A DNA stretch of 64,000 nt from an uncultured Eubacteriales bacterium (GTDB taxonomy: Bacteria > Bacillota > Clostridia > Oscillospirales > Oscillospiraceae), in contig CAKTLJ010000007.1 in NCBI GenBank assembly GCA_934572535.1, positions 27,305 through 91,304 of the forward strand. The letters run 5' to 3'. The notes below the pieces were generated by a model. The model was given only the letters and a program-made list of their open reading frames with translations. It had not been told where the DNA came from and made no database searches. Positions within the stretch are counted from its first letter, which is position 1. Each line of letters opens with the position of its first letter. Shown here in pieces: positions 48,239 to 56,314 of the stretch. Made by a program: the position numbers and the translations under genes.

Positions 48239-48290
48239 GTCAACCGTTTCCCAACTTCCGGTTGACAATCAGAGGGGCGCGTGGTATACT
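48239..48290 (+). promoter_or_regulatory. bioY promoter with BirA-type operator
   Basis: TTGACA (48262-48267), 17-bp spacer, TATACT (48285-48290). A perfect inverted repeat GTCAACC-N14-GGTTGAC (48239-48266) overlaps the -35, matching the known BirA operator plan (near GTTAACC-N14/15-GGTTAAC). The repressor is encoded two genes on, giving biotin-dependent self-control. Confidence 0.88.
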
Positions 48291-48323
48291 CGCCTCATCC
48301 TGAAAAAAAGAGAGGTTCTTATC

Positions 48324-48884
48324 ATGTCTACCGCTGTGATCTCTTCCCACGCCAAGACCCGTGACCTGGCCTTCATCGCCCTGATGGCGGCCCTCATGGC
48401 CGTCTGCGCGTGGATCACCGTTCCCTTCGGCCCCGTGCCCTTCACCCTCCAGACCTTCGCCGTCTTCGCCGCCCTGGGTCTGCTGGGCGGCCGCAGAGGC
48501 ACCGTCGCCGTCCTGCTCTACCTGCTGCTGGGCCTGGTGGGCCTGCCCGTCTTCTCCGGCTTCAACGGCGGCGCGGGCGCGCTGCTGGGCGTGACCGGCG
48601 GCTACCTCATCGGCTTTCTGGCCTCCGCCCTGGTCTACTGGGCCGTGACCGCCAAGTTCGGCACCACGCCCCTGGTGATGGCCCTGGCCATGGTCCTGGG
48701 CCTGGTGGTCTGCTATGCCTTCGGCACCGTCTGGTTCATCCAGGTCTACACCAGCGGCGGCAACGCCACCACCCTGCTGGGCACCCTGGGCCTGTGCGTC
48801 TTCCCCTACATCCTCCCCGATCTGATCAAGATCGCCCTGGCCATGCTGGTCGCCAAGCGCGTGGGCAAGGCCGTCTCCCTCTGA
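48324..48884 (+). CDS. bioY: Biotin transporter substrate-binding membrane protein BioY
   Basis: 186 residues, six membrane helices. FGPVPFTLQTFAVFAALGLL and the G-G-x-G-x-L-x-G-x-T-G-G-Y motif are diagnostic S-component features. Imports biotin with a shared ECF energizing module or alone. Five bases before birA, so they form one unit under the BirA operator. Confidence 0.96.
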   Translation: MSTAVISSHAKTRDLAFIALMAALMAVCAWITVPFGPVPFTLQTFAVFAALGLLGGRRGTVAVLLYLLLGLVGLPVFSGFNGGAGALLGVTGGYLIGFLASALVYWAVTAKFGTTPLVMALAMVLGLVVCYAFGTVWFIQVYTSGGNATTLLGTLGLCVFPYILPDLIKIALAMLVAKRVGKAVSL

Positions 48885-48889
48885 GCGCC

Positions 48890-49867
48890 ATGCTGATCCG
48901 AGATCGCGTCCTGGAGGCCCTGGAGGCCAACCGCGGCGTCTACTTCTCCGGGGAGGCGCTGGCCGGGAAGCTCCAGGTGAGCCGCAGCGCCGTGTGGAAG
49001 GCCATCTCCCAGCTGCGGGAGAGCGGCTACCCCATCGACGCCGTCTCCAACCGGGGCTACTGCCTGCGGGCGGAGAGCGCCATCCTCTCCCCCCAGAGCA
49101 TCGCCCAGTACCTCACCGCGCCGGGGCTGCGCGTGGAGGTCCGGCCCGTGGTCACCTCCACCAACACCCTCCTGCGGCAGCAGGCCGAGGCCGGTGCCCC
49201 CGAGGGGACCGTCCTGGCCGCCGTCACCCAGACGGCCGGGAAGGGGCGGCGGGACCACAGCTTCTTCTCCCCGCCGGACTCGGGGCTGTACCTGAGCATC
49301 CTCCTGCGGCCGGAGCTGTCCGCCCAGCAGGCCCTCTCCCTCACCGCCTGCGCCGCCGCCGCCGTGGCCCTGGCCATCGAGGCCTGCGCCGGGACACCGG
49401 CCCAGATCAAGTGGGTCAACGACGTCTTCTGCCGGGGCAAGAAGGTCTGCGGCATCCTCACCGAGGCCGCCCTGGACCTGGAGACCGGGGGCCTGCAATA
49501 CGCCATCGTGGGCATCGGGGTGAACCTCTTCCCGCCCGCGGGCGGCTTCCCCCCGGCGCTGACCGAGGCCGGGGCGGTCTTCCCCTCCAAGCCCGAGGGG
49601 CTGGAGAGCCGCAGCCAGCTGGCGGGCAGCATCCTGAACCACTTCTTCGCCTTCTACCCCCACCTGACGGAAAAGCCCTTCTTCGCGGACTACCGCAAGC
49701 GCTCGATGGTGCTGGGCCAGCCCATCACCATCCTCGAGCGCGGCCAGACCCGGCCCGCCGTGGCCCTGGACCTGGAGGAGGACCTCACCCTGCGCGTCCG
49801 GGAGGAGGACGGCACGGAGCGCTGCCTGTCCTCGGGCGAGGTCAGCGTGCGGCCGAAATCGCCCTGA
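48890..49867 (+). CDS. birA: Bifunctional BirA: biotin operon repressor and biotin-protein ligase
   Basis: 325 residues. Winged helix at residues 10-60 (LAGKLQVSRSAVWKAISQLR), then the ligase domain with T-S-T-N, GKGRRDHSFFSPPDSGLYLS (biotin-binding loop) and KWVNDVF with the catalytic lysine; a C-terminal SH3-like cap. It biotinylates carboxylases and, with biotinyl-AMP, binds the operator upstream of bioY. ATG 48890; longer frame upstream lies in bioY and is rejected. Confidence 0.95.
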   Translation: MLIRDRVLEALEANRGVYFSGEALAGKLQVSRSAVWKAISQLRESGYPIDAVSNRGYCLRAESAILSPQSIAQYLTAPGLRVEVRPVVTSTNTLLRQQAEAGAPEGTVLAAVTQTAGKGRRDHSFFSPPDSGLYLSILLRPELSAQQALSLTACAAAAVALAIEACAGTPAQIKWVNDVFCRGKKVCGILTEAALDLETGGLQYAIVGIGVNLFPPAGGFPPALTEAGAVFPSKPEGLESRSQLAGSILNHFFAFYPHLTEKPFFADYRKRSMVLGQPITILERGQTRPAVALDLEEDLTLRVREEDGTERCLSSGEVSVRPKSP

Positions 49868-49893
49868 TTTTCCATTTTTTTGCCCTTCCGACC

Positions 49894-49921
49894 TTGACTG
49901 TCTCTGCCCGCGCGGTATAAT
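49894..49921 (+). promoter_or_regulatory. Promoter of the zinc-ribbon membrane protein
   Basis: TTGACT (49894-49899), 16-bp spacer, TATAAT (49916-49921). Confidence 0.75.
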
Positions 49922-49953
49922 GGACAGAAGACTGTTTTGCAGGAGGTGGCCCC

Positions 49954-50340
49954 ATGGCGGACCCGAACAACTTCTTTCAGAAGCACCCAGGCGCGGACCT
50001 GTACAGCCTCTTCTGGCTGGTGCTCTTCCTGGCGCTGGCGGCCGTGGGTCGCTTCTACCTGCCCCTGCTCATCCCGGCGGCCATCGCCCTGATCTACCTG
50101 CTCTTCCGGCTCCTGTCGAAGGACGCCGAGAAGCGCCAGATGGAAAACGCCCGCTTCCTGGCGCTGCTGCGCGCCATGGTCCGCTGGGTCCGCCGGAAGA
50201 AAAAGACCCTCCAGCCCGACCGGGAGCACGTCTACTTCAAGTGCCCCAACTGCGGCCAGCCCATGCGCGTGCCCAAGGGGCTGGGCAAGATCCAGATCAC
50301 CTGCCGGGCCTGCGCCTCCCACTTTGAGACCAAGTCCTGA
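49954..50340 (+). CDS. Small membrane protein with C-terminal zinc ribbon
   Basis: 128 residues. Two membrane helices (about 18-36 and 38-58), a basic K/R helix (60-90), then a zinc ribbon with CPNCGQPMRVPKGLGK and CRACASHFE. The zinc ribbon probably faces the cytoplasm. GCAGGAGG ribosome site. Function not recognised; resembles other clostridial zinc-ribbon membrane proteins of about this size. Confidence 0.8.
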   Translation: MADPNNFFQKHPGADLYSLFWLVLFLALAAVGRFYLPLLIPAAIALIYLLFRLLSKDAEKRQMENARFLALLRAMVRWVRRKKKTLQPDREHVYFKCPNCGQPMRVPKGLGKIQITCRACASHFETKS

Positions 50341-50404
50341 CCCCGCCCCGGCCTTCCCCCCGGAAGGCCGACGGGGAACGGCAGGATGCGACAAAACTTC
50401 CCCC

Positions 50405-50433
50405 TTGCATTTTCCCCTCACCCGTGCTACAAT
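50405..50433 (+). promoter_or_regulatory. tRNA-Gly promoter
   Basis: TTGCAT (50405-50410), 17-bp spacer, TACAAT (50428-50433). Confidence 0.65.
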
Positions 50434-50454
50434 AGGCTCACCAAAGGTCCACAG

Positions 50455-50528
50455 GCAGGTATAGTTCATCGGTAGAACGCAAGCTTCCCAAGCTTGATAG
50501 GAGGGTTCGACTCCCTTTACCTGCTCCA
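50455..50528 (+). tRNA. tRNA-Gly (anticodon CCC), CCA encoded
   Basis: 74 nt. Acceptor GCAGGTA/TACCTGC, D-arm GTTC/GAAC, anticodon stem CAAGC/GCTTG with loop TTCCCAA (anticodon CCC, reads GGG), T-arm GAGGG-TTCGACT-CCCTT, discriminator T and CCA included. All arms pair. CCC-Gly is consistent with GC-rich codon use. Confidence 0.96.
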
Positions 50529-50535
50529 ACGAAAC

Positions 50536-50565
50536 CGAGCGCATCCTTACGGATGCGCTCGATTT
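50536..50565 (+). terminator. Terminator of the tRNA-Gly transcript
   Basis: Perfect stem CGAGCGCATCC/GGATGCGCTCG with loop TTAC, followed by ATTT. Confidence 0.75.
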
Positions 50566-50622
50566 GCTTGTCGAAAAAGGCCATACCTTTTCCGATTTTA
50601 CCGTCTCACCGAGCGCATCCTT
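50566..50622 (+). repeat. Terminator-associated element, internally deleted relic (copy 4)
   Basis: GCTTGTCGAAAAAGG follows the tRNA terminator in the same orientation as copies 1 and 3, with its partner CCTTTTCCGA, then nearly all the interior is missing. At 50608-50622 the first 15 bases of the terminator region (ACCGAGCGCATCCTT, also 50534-50548) appear again, so the flanking hairpin duplication is still partly visible. Confidence 0.7.
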
Positions 50623-50849
50623 CCTAAAATGTCGTTTTCTTAACGGCACTTCTGCGGAAAAATGCGCCGCCGTATCGCGTGGCCCTTGCCTCCTGTGCTA
50701 TCACATAACGATCGCCCTCCGTTCTCCTGCGCAAGATAGCGCCTATGATTTGTTGGCATGAATCTATCATCCCATTCCGTTGTTTGTCAATAGGAAATAT
50801 ATAAAACGTATCCGCGCGTTTGCTCCCTTTCCTCCCCCCGGCCGTTTCG
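50623..50849. other. Gene-free spacer
   Basis: No supported gene. A minus-strand open frame of about 89 codons crosses this stretch and the MATE promoter but has no start context and no recognisable sequence. Composition is more AT-rich than the surrounding genes. No structure found beyond copy 4. Confidence 0.5.
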
Positions 50850-50879
50850 TTGACACCCGCTGCGGTTTGGGCGTATACT
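50850..50879 (+). promoter_or_regulatory. Promoter of the second MATE gene
   Basis: TTGACA (50850-50855), 18-bp spacer, TATACT (50874-50879). Confidence 0.75.
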
Positions 50880-50913
50880 GGAAGCACCAACACACGAAGG
50901 AGGTCCTCCCCCC

Positions 50914-52296
50914 ATGAAACCGGCTTCCGACTCCCCCAACCCCCTGGGGACCGCCCCGCTGGGTCCGCTGATCCTCAAGTTCGCCGTCCCCTCCATCATC
51001 GCCATGCTGGTCGGCGCAGCCTACAACATCACCGACCAGATCTTCATCGGCCAGGTCGTGGGGATGCTGGGCAACGCCGCGACCAACGTCGTCTTCCCCC
51101 TGGTGTCCCTGTCCGTCGCCCTGTCGCAGATGGTGGGCGTGGGTATGGCGGCGGGGTTCAACCTCTCCCTGGGCGCGCGGAAGCAGGGGGACGCCCAGCG
51201 CTTCGTGGGGACGGGCCTGACCCTGGCCGCCCTGACGGGGCTGGTCTTCACCGCAGGGGTCCTCCTCTTCGAGCGGCCCATCCTCCTGCTGTGCGGCGCG
51301 ACGGAGCACACCCTGCCCTACGCCAGCGAGTACCTCTCCGTCACCGTCTGGGGGATGCCCTTCGTCCTCTTTGCCAACGCCGTCTACCCCATCATCCGGG
51401 CCGACCGCAGCCCCAGGGTGGCGATGGTCTCCTCCCTGGTGGGGGCCGCGCTGAACGTCGTTCTGGACTGGCTCTTCCTCTATCCCTTCCAGCTGGGCAT
51501 CCGGGGCGCGGCCCTGGCCACCGTCATCAGCCAGGTGGTCTCCTGCGCGGTCTGCCTGGCCTACTTCCCCCGCTTCAAGGCCTTCCCCCTCCGGCGGGCC
51601 TTCCTGGGCCTGCGGGGGCCGTTCGTGGCCGACATCACGAAGCTGGGGACCGCCAGCTTCGCCAACCACATGGTCATGACCCTGCTGAACGTGGTCATGA
51701 ACAACACCCTCGCCCACTACGGCGCGCTGTCCGTCTACGGCAGCGACATCCCCCTGGCCGTGGCCGGGGTGGTGGCCAAGGTCAACATGGTCATGGTCTC
51801 CCTCGTGGTGGGCCTGGCCCACGGCTGCCAGCCCATCCTCAGCTTCAACATGGGGGCCGGGCGCTACGACCGGGTGAAGAGGACCTTCCGCCTCGCCGCC
51901 GTGGCGGGGCTGGGCTTCAGCCTGTGCGCCTTCGTGCTGCTCCAGGCCTTCCCCCGCCAGATCGTCTCCATCTTCGGCGCGGGCGACCCCCTGTACTACG
52001 ACTTCGCGGCGTCCTACCTGCGCATCTTCCTGTTCATGGTCTGCCTCTTCGGCATCCAGCCGCTGGCCGTGAACTACTTCACCAGCATCGGCGCGGTCAA
52101 GCAGGGCATCTTCCTGTCCGTCTCCCGCCAGGGCTTTCTCCTGCTGCCCCTCCTGCTCCTGCTGCCCCGCTTCCTGGGGCTGGACGGGGTGCTCTGGGCC
52201 GGGCCCATCGCGGACTTTCTGGCGGTGGTGCTGTCGGTGACGATGCTGCGGCGGAGCTTCCGCGACCTGGACCGCCTGGCTGGCCAGGCGGAATGA
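50914..52296 (+). CDS. MATE family efflux transporter (second)
   Basis: 460 residues, twelve membrane segments. N-terminal LILKFAVPSIIAMLVGAAYN, and repeat motifs SQMVGVGMAAGFNLSLGARK and HGCQPILSFNMGAGRYDRVK. Not a tandem copy of the MATE at 21371; the two differ throughout and have separate promoters. Substrate unknown. Stop at 52294-52296 is followed at once by an element end fragment and a shared terminator. Confidence 0.94.
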   Translation: MKPASDSPNPLGTAPLGPLILKFAVPSIIAMLVGAAYNITDQIFIGQVVGMLGNAATNVVFPLVSLSVALSQMVGVGMAAGFNLSLGARKQGDAQRFVGTGLTLAALTGLVFTAGVLLFERPILLLCGATEHTLPYASEYLSVTVWGMPFVLFANAVYPIIRADRSPRVAMVSSLVGAALNVVLDWLFLYPFQLGIRGAALATVISQVVSCAVCLAYFPRFKAFPLRRAFLGLRGPFVADITKLGTASFANHMVMTLLNVVMNNTLAHYGALSVYGSDIPLAVAGVVAKVNMVMVSLVVGLAHGCQPILSFNMGAGRYDRVKRTFRLAAVAGLGFSLCAFVLLQAFPRQIVSIFGAGDPLYYDFAASYLRIFLFMVCLFGIQPLAVNYFTSIGAVKQGIFLSVSRQGFLLLPLLLLLPRFLGLDGVLWAGPIADFLAVVLSVTMLRRSFRDLDRLAGQAE

Positions 52297-52298
52297 GT

Positions 52299-52361
52299 CC
52301 TTTTTCGACAAGCAAAACCCCCCGCCGGGGCCGAGAACGGCCCGGGCGGGGGGTTGTTTTG
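52299..52361. terminator. Shared MATE/cls terminator with element end fragment (copy 5)
   Basis: Hairpin with arms AAAACCCCCCCGCC and GGCGGGGGGTTGTTTT serves both convergent genes. On the minus strand, after the cls stop, the hairpin and TTTT are followed by GCTTGTCGAAAAAGG (52299-52313), the same end sequence and orientation as the other element copies, with the rest absent. Confidence 0.75.
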
Positions 52362-52362
52362 C

Positions 52363-53892
52363 TCAGAACAGGGGGGAGAACAGGCGGTAGAGGGCCGTCA
52401 TGAGCCGCCGCAGCGGCCGCTGCGCCCGGCGGCAGTCCTCCAGGGTGATCTCCTGGCAGAGGGGGATGGTCTCCAGAAAGTCGTCCCGCACGGCCTCCAC
52501 CGTGTCCGTGCCGCAGAGCCACACCCCGTTTTCAAATTGCAGGTAGAAGCTGCGGTAGTCCAGGTTGCAGCTGCCCACCGAGGCGTAGAGGTCGTCGGCC
52601 ACCACCGTCTTGCTGTGCAGGAAGCCGGGGGTGAACTCGAAGATCTGCACCCCGGCCCGCAGCAGGGCGGGGTAGTTGGACCGGGTGACGGCGAAGACCG
52701 TCTTCTTGTCCGGGATGTGGGGCGTCATCACCCGCACGTCCACCCCGGACCGGGCGGCGGTGCACAGGGCCGCCGAGAGCGTCTCGTCCAGGACCAGGTA
52801 GGGGGTGGTCAGGAAGAGGTAGTTCTTGGCCTTGGTGATCATTTGCAGGTGCAGGTCGGCGCAGATGGTGTCCTCGGGGAAGGGGGTGTCGGCGTAGGGC
52901 GTCACCACGCCCTGGACGCTCTCCAGGTCCGGCAGCGCCGCGGGGCGAAAGCGCGCGTAGTCCGACCGGCTGTGGTGGTCGTCCCACATGGTCAGGAAGA
53001 AGACCGTCAGGCTCCACACCGCCGCCCCGCGCAGCAGCAGGGCGTTGTCCTTCCAGTAGCCGAAGCGGCGGAGGCGGTCGATGTACTCGTCGGCCAGGTT
53101 CAGGCCGCTGACGAAGCCCGTGACCCCGTCGATGACGCAGAGCTTCCGGTGGTCCCGGTTGTTCTGGTGGATGGACAGGATGGGCAGGAAGGGGTGGAAG
53201 GGGCGGCAGTGGATGCCCCGCGCCTCCAGCTCCTCCGCGTAGTCCTCGTCCAGGGTGTTGGCCGAGCCGATGCCGTCGTAGATCACCCGGACCTCCACCC
53301 CCTGCTGTACCTTCTCCTCCAGGATGGCCAGGATCTCCTGCCACATGGAGCCTTCCGCGATGATGAAGTATTCGAGGAAGATGTAGCGCTCGGCCTTGCC
53401 CAGCTCCTCCAGGAAGGCCGGGAAGAAGGCCTTGCCGGAGGAGAAGTATTCGGTCTGCGTATGCCCGTAGGTGGGGCACGGCCCGGCGTTCTGGAGGTAG
53501 AGCGCCTGCTGGGCGGCGTCGGACCCGTAGCGCAGCAGGGCCAGGTTGTCCAGCTGCTGGGGCAGCTCCTTGCGGTAGACGCGCTGGGCGTCGCTCCGCT
53601 GGAAGCTCAGGCGGCGCACCCCGCCCAGGAAGATGTACAGCAGGCCCCCCACCACGGGGACCAGGAGGATGGGGACGATCCAGGCGACCTTATAGGCCAG
53701 CTTGGTGCTGCGGGTGGAGATGTACAGGGCCACCGCCGCGCTGACCAGGATGGAGAGCCAATAGAAGTAGACGAAGTATTGGTTGAAGCAGAAGAGCACC
53801 CCCAGGACCAGGCCCAATTGCAGCAGGATACTGAGGATGACCCAGAGCATCCGCTGGCGGCGGGGCGAAAAGGCGGCTTTGATGGGGTTCAT
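52363..53892 (-). CDS. cls: Cardiolipin synthase
   Basis: 509 residues, phospholipase-D superfamily. Two membrane helices (about 15-60 and 68-92), then two HKD motifs: HRKLCVIDG near residue 245 and LHSKTVVADD near 425. Condenses two phosphatidylglycerols to cardiolipin and glycerol. GGAAGAAG ribosome site. Confidence 0.95.
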   Translation of the reverse strand: MNPIKAAFSPRRQRMLWVILSILLQLGLVLGVLFCFNQYFVYFYWLSILVSAAVALYISTRSTKLAYKVAWIVPILLVPVVGGLLYIFLGGVRRLSFQRSDAQRVYRKELPQQLDNLALLRYGSDAAQQALYLQNAGPCPTYGHTQTEYFSSGKAFFPAFLEELGKAERYIFLEYFIIAEGSMWQEILAILEEKVQQGVEVRVIYDGIGSANTLDEDYAEELEARGIHCRPFHPFLPILSIHQNNRDHRKLCVIDGVTGFVSGLNLADEYIDRLRRFGYWKDNALLLRGAAVWSLTVFFLTMWDDHHSRSDYARFRPAALPDLESVQGVVTPYADTPFPEDTICADLHLQMITKAKNYLFLTTPYLVLDETLSAALCTAARSGVDVRVMTPHIPDKKTVFAVTRSNYPALLRAGVQIFEFTPGFLHSKTVVADDLYASVGSCNLDYRSFYLQFENGVWLCGTDTVEAVRDDFLETIPLCQEITLEDCRRAQRPLRRLMTALYRLFSPLF

Positions 53893-53939
53893 GGGCGCTT
53901 CTTCCTTTCATCTTTGTTGGCCCGGGCGGGCCGGGCGCG

Positions 53940-55085
53940 TCAGTCGTCGAGATACAGGGCGGAGCACTTCCACTGGCCGTCCTCCCAGATCATGAGGTAG
54001 CGGTACCGCTCCATTTCGTAGGTCCCGTCCCAGTTGTCGTGGTAGGCGGTGACCTGGAGGGTCGCGCTGGTCCCGCTGCGGCTCAGAACGCGCTCGGCCT
54101 GGATGCCGCGGAAGGAGACGTCGTCCCCGATGCCCTCTACGTTGGTGTAGAGGCGGCCGTTGCGCTCCATATAGTTGGGGATGTCGTCGGGGGAGAAGGC
54201 CCAGGCGCGGGCGAAGTAGGTGTACCACACCTGCCGGATGTCCGCCAGGGAGTTCATCCCGGGGGCGATCACCAGCTTCCAGGTCTCCACGCCGCCGTCC
54301 GGGAGGGGGGTGGTGAAGGCAGGCTCCCAGGACCAGGCAAAGGCCGCGCCGGTCCACAGCTCGGCAAGAAAGCGGAACTGGTCCTCCAGGCGGGCGTTGG
54401 CCAGGTCCAGCAGGCCCTGGTCGGAGACCGCGCCGGGTCCGCTCACGGGGGCGGCAGGCCCGGCGGGGGGCTGGACGGGGACCGCCTCGCCCAGGCGGCA
54501 GAGCACGGCGGCGGCCTGGGCGCGGGTCATGGTCAGGTAGCCCTCAAAGCTGCCCCGGGCGTCCATGCCGGTCAGCAGGCCCAGGGCGTAGGTCTCGGCC
54601 ACGGCCTGCTCGTAGAAGCTGGGGATGACGTCCCAGTCGCCGATGCTGGCGGCGGCGTTGAAGTACTCGGTGGGGCGGCGGCCCGTGTCGGCCAGGAGGT
54701 TGTCCAGGACCTGGGCCATCTGGTAGCGGCTCAGGCCGGTGTTGAAGTCCTCATCGGTCTCGAGGAAGGCCCCCTCCCGCAGGCCGTGCCGGTCCGCGGC
54801 GATCACGTAGGGCTGGTACCAGGCCCCGCTCGTCCCGGCGGGGATGTCGCCGGGGTAGACGGCCCGGGTCACCATGGTCAGAAACTGCGCGCCCGTGACC
54901 GTGCCCTCGGGCTGGTACTGGGTCGCGGTCATGCCGTTGACCCAGCCCTTCTGCACGGCGGTGGAGACGTAGGAATAGGCCCAGTGCTTGGGGGAGACGT
55001 CGGAAAAGCTCTTGGCCGCCAGCGCGGCGGGCACGAGGGAAAGGCAGAGCACCAGGGAGAGAAGACAGGCAAAGAGTCGTTTCAT
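53940..55085 (-). CDS. Secreted SLH-domain protein, paralogue 1
   Basis: 381 residues. Signal peptide (1-23, ending A-L-A-A), three S-layer-homology repeats (about 25-200) with motifs such as FSDVSPKHWAYSYVSTAVQK and MTRAQAAAVLCRL, then a C-terminal domain (about 225-381) with I-P-N-Y-M-E-R-N-G-R-L-Y, which resembles an NTF2-like/IseA-type fold. SLH repeats usually bind wall polymers at the cell surface. A diverged tandem duplicate of the next gene. Function unknown. Confidence 0.82.
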   Translation of the reverse strand: MKRLFACLLSLVLCLSLVPAALAAKSFSDVSPKHWAYSYVSTAVQKGWVNGMTATQYQPEGTVTGAQFLTMVTRAVYPGDIPAGTSGAWYQPYVIAADRHGLREGAFLETDEDFNTGLSRYQMAQVLDNLLADTGRRPTEYFNAAASIGDWDVIPSFYEQAVAETYALGLLTGMDARGSFEGYLTMTRAQAAAVLCRLGEAVPVQPPAGPAAPVSGPGAVSDQGLLDLANARLEDQFRFLAELWTGAAFAWSWEPAFTTPLPDGGVETWKLVIAPGMNSLADIRQVWYTYFARAWAFSPDDIPNYMERNGRLYTNVEGIGDDVSFRGIQAERVLSRSGTSATLQVTAYHDNWDGTYEMERYRYLMIWEDGQWKCSALYLDD

Positions 55086-55139
55086 GAGAGTTCCCTTCCT
55101 TTCGGGTCGTGTGGGGTCGGTTCAGGTCGCGCGGGGGAC

Positions 55140-56276
55140 TCAGGCGGGGAGCAGGCCGCAGCTGATCCAGCGCCCGTTCTCCCAGACCATGGGGCAGCGG
55201 TAGGTCTCCGTCCTGTAGCCTCCGGCCCAGTCGTCGTAGTAGGCGACGACCTGGAGGCTCGCGTTGTTCCCGCTGCGGCTGAGGATGCGCTCGGCCCGGA
55301 TGGAGCGGAAGGAGATGTCGTCGCCGATGCCCTCGTTGCAGGTGTACAGGCGGCCGTTGCGCTCCATGTAGTTGACCAGGTACTCGGCCGGGGCGGAGGA
55401 GGCGGCGGCGAACTGGGTCCGCCAGACCCGCTGCACGTCCGCCAGGGTGTTCACGCCCGGCGCGGTCACCAGGAACCAGTGCACGGGCTCGTCGCCCGGC
55501 CGGGCCCACGTAAAGCTGGGCTGCCAGGCCTGGTCGAAGAGCGCCCCGGCCCGCAGGCCGTAGAGGAAGTTGAACTGGTCCAGCAGGACGGCGTTGGCCT
55601 GGGCCAGCAGGGCCTGGTCGGAGACCATGTCGGCGGCGCTGATGGGGTCGCTGCCGGGGGACTGGACGGGGACCGCCTCGCTCAGGCGGCAGAGCACGGC
55701 GGCGGCCTGGGCGCGGGTCATGGTCTGGTAGCCCCGGAAGCTGCCCTGGGCGTCCACGCCGGTCAGCAGGCCCAGGGCGTAGGTCTCGGCCACGGCCTGC
55801 TCGTAGAAGGTGGGGACGACGTCCCAGTCCGGGATGCTCCCGGCGGCGTCGAAGTATTCGGTGGGGCGGCGGCCCGTGTCGGCCAGGAGGTTGTCCATGA
55901 CCTGGGCCATCTGGTAGCGGGTCAGGTCGCTGGTGAGGTCCTCGTCGCTGCTGATGTAGGCCCCGGCCCGCAGGCTGTGGCGGTCGGCGGCGACCACGTA
56001 GGGCTGGTACCAGGCCCCGCCGCTGCTGGCGGAGATGTCACCGGGGTAGAAGGCCCGGACCACCATGGTCAGAAACTGCGCGCCCGTGACCCTGCCCTCG
56101 GGCTGGTACTGGGTCGCGGTCATGCCGTTGACCCAGTTCTTCTGCACGGCGGTGGAGACGTAGGAATAGGCCCAGTGGTTCGCGGGCACATCGGAGAAGG
56201 TCCTGGCTGCCAGCGCTGCGGGCGCGAGGGAAAGGCAGAGCGCCAGGGAGAGAAGACAGGCAAAGCGTCGTTTCAT
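55140..56276 (-). CDS. Secreted SLH-domain protein, paralogue 2
   Basis: 378 residues. Same architecture as the gene at 53940: signal peptide, SLH repeats and a C-terminal domain with VNYMERNGRLYTCNEGIGDD. The two agree at most positions in the SLH half and less in the C-terminal half, so duplication was followed by divergence of the presumed functional domain. ATG 56276 follows GGAAGG; a much longer in-frame opening upstream is antisense-like sequence of dnaE and is rejected. Confidence 0.82.
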   Translation of the reverse strand: MKRRFACLLSLALCLSLAPAALAARTFSDVPANHWAYSYVSTAVQKNWVNGMTATQYQPEGRVTGAQFLTMVVRAFYPGDISASSGGAWYQPYVVAADRHSLRAGAYISSDEDLTSDLTRYQMAQVMDNLLADTGRRPTEYFDAAGSIPDWDVVPTFYEQAVAETYALGLLTGVDAQGSFRGYQTMTRAQAAAVLCRLSEAVPVQSPGSDPISAADMVSDQALLAQANAVLLDQFNFLYGLRAGALFDQAWQPSFTWARPGDEPVHWFLVTAPGVNTLADVQRVWRTQFAAASSAPAEYLVNYMERNGRLYTCNEGIGDDISFRSIRAERILSRSGNNASLQVVAYYDDWAGGYRTETYRCPMVWENGRWISCGLLPA

Positions 56277-56314
56277 AGGGGGTTCCTTCCTTTCTTTCGT
56301 TTGGCGTTGGGCGG

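Noticed and set aside
48239..48323. A riboswitch in front of bioY
   Set aside because: The leader is about 30 bases, too short; the BirA operator explains control.
50624..50893. Minus-strand frame of 89 codons upstream of the second MATE
   Set aside because: Crosses the MATE promoter and has no ribosome site or known motif.
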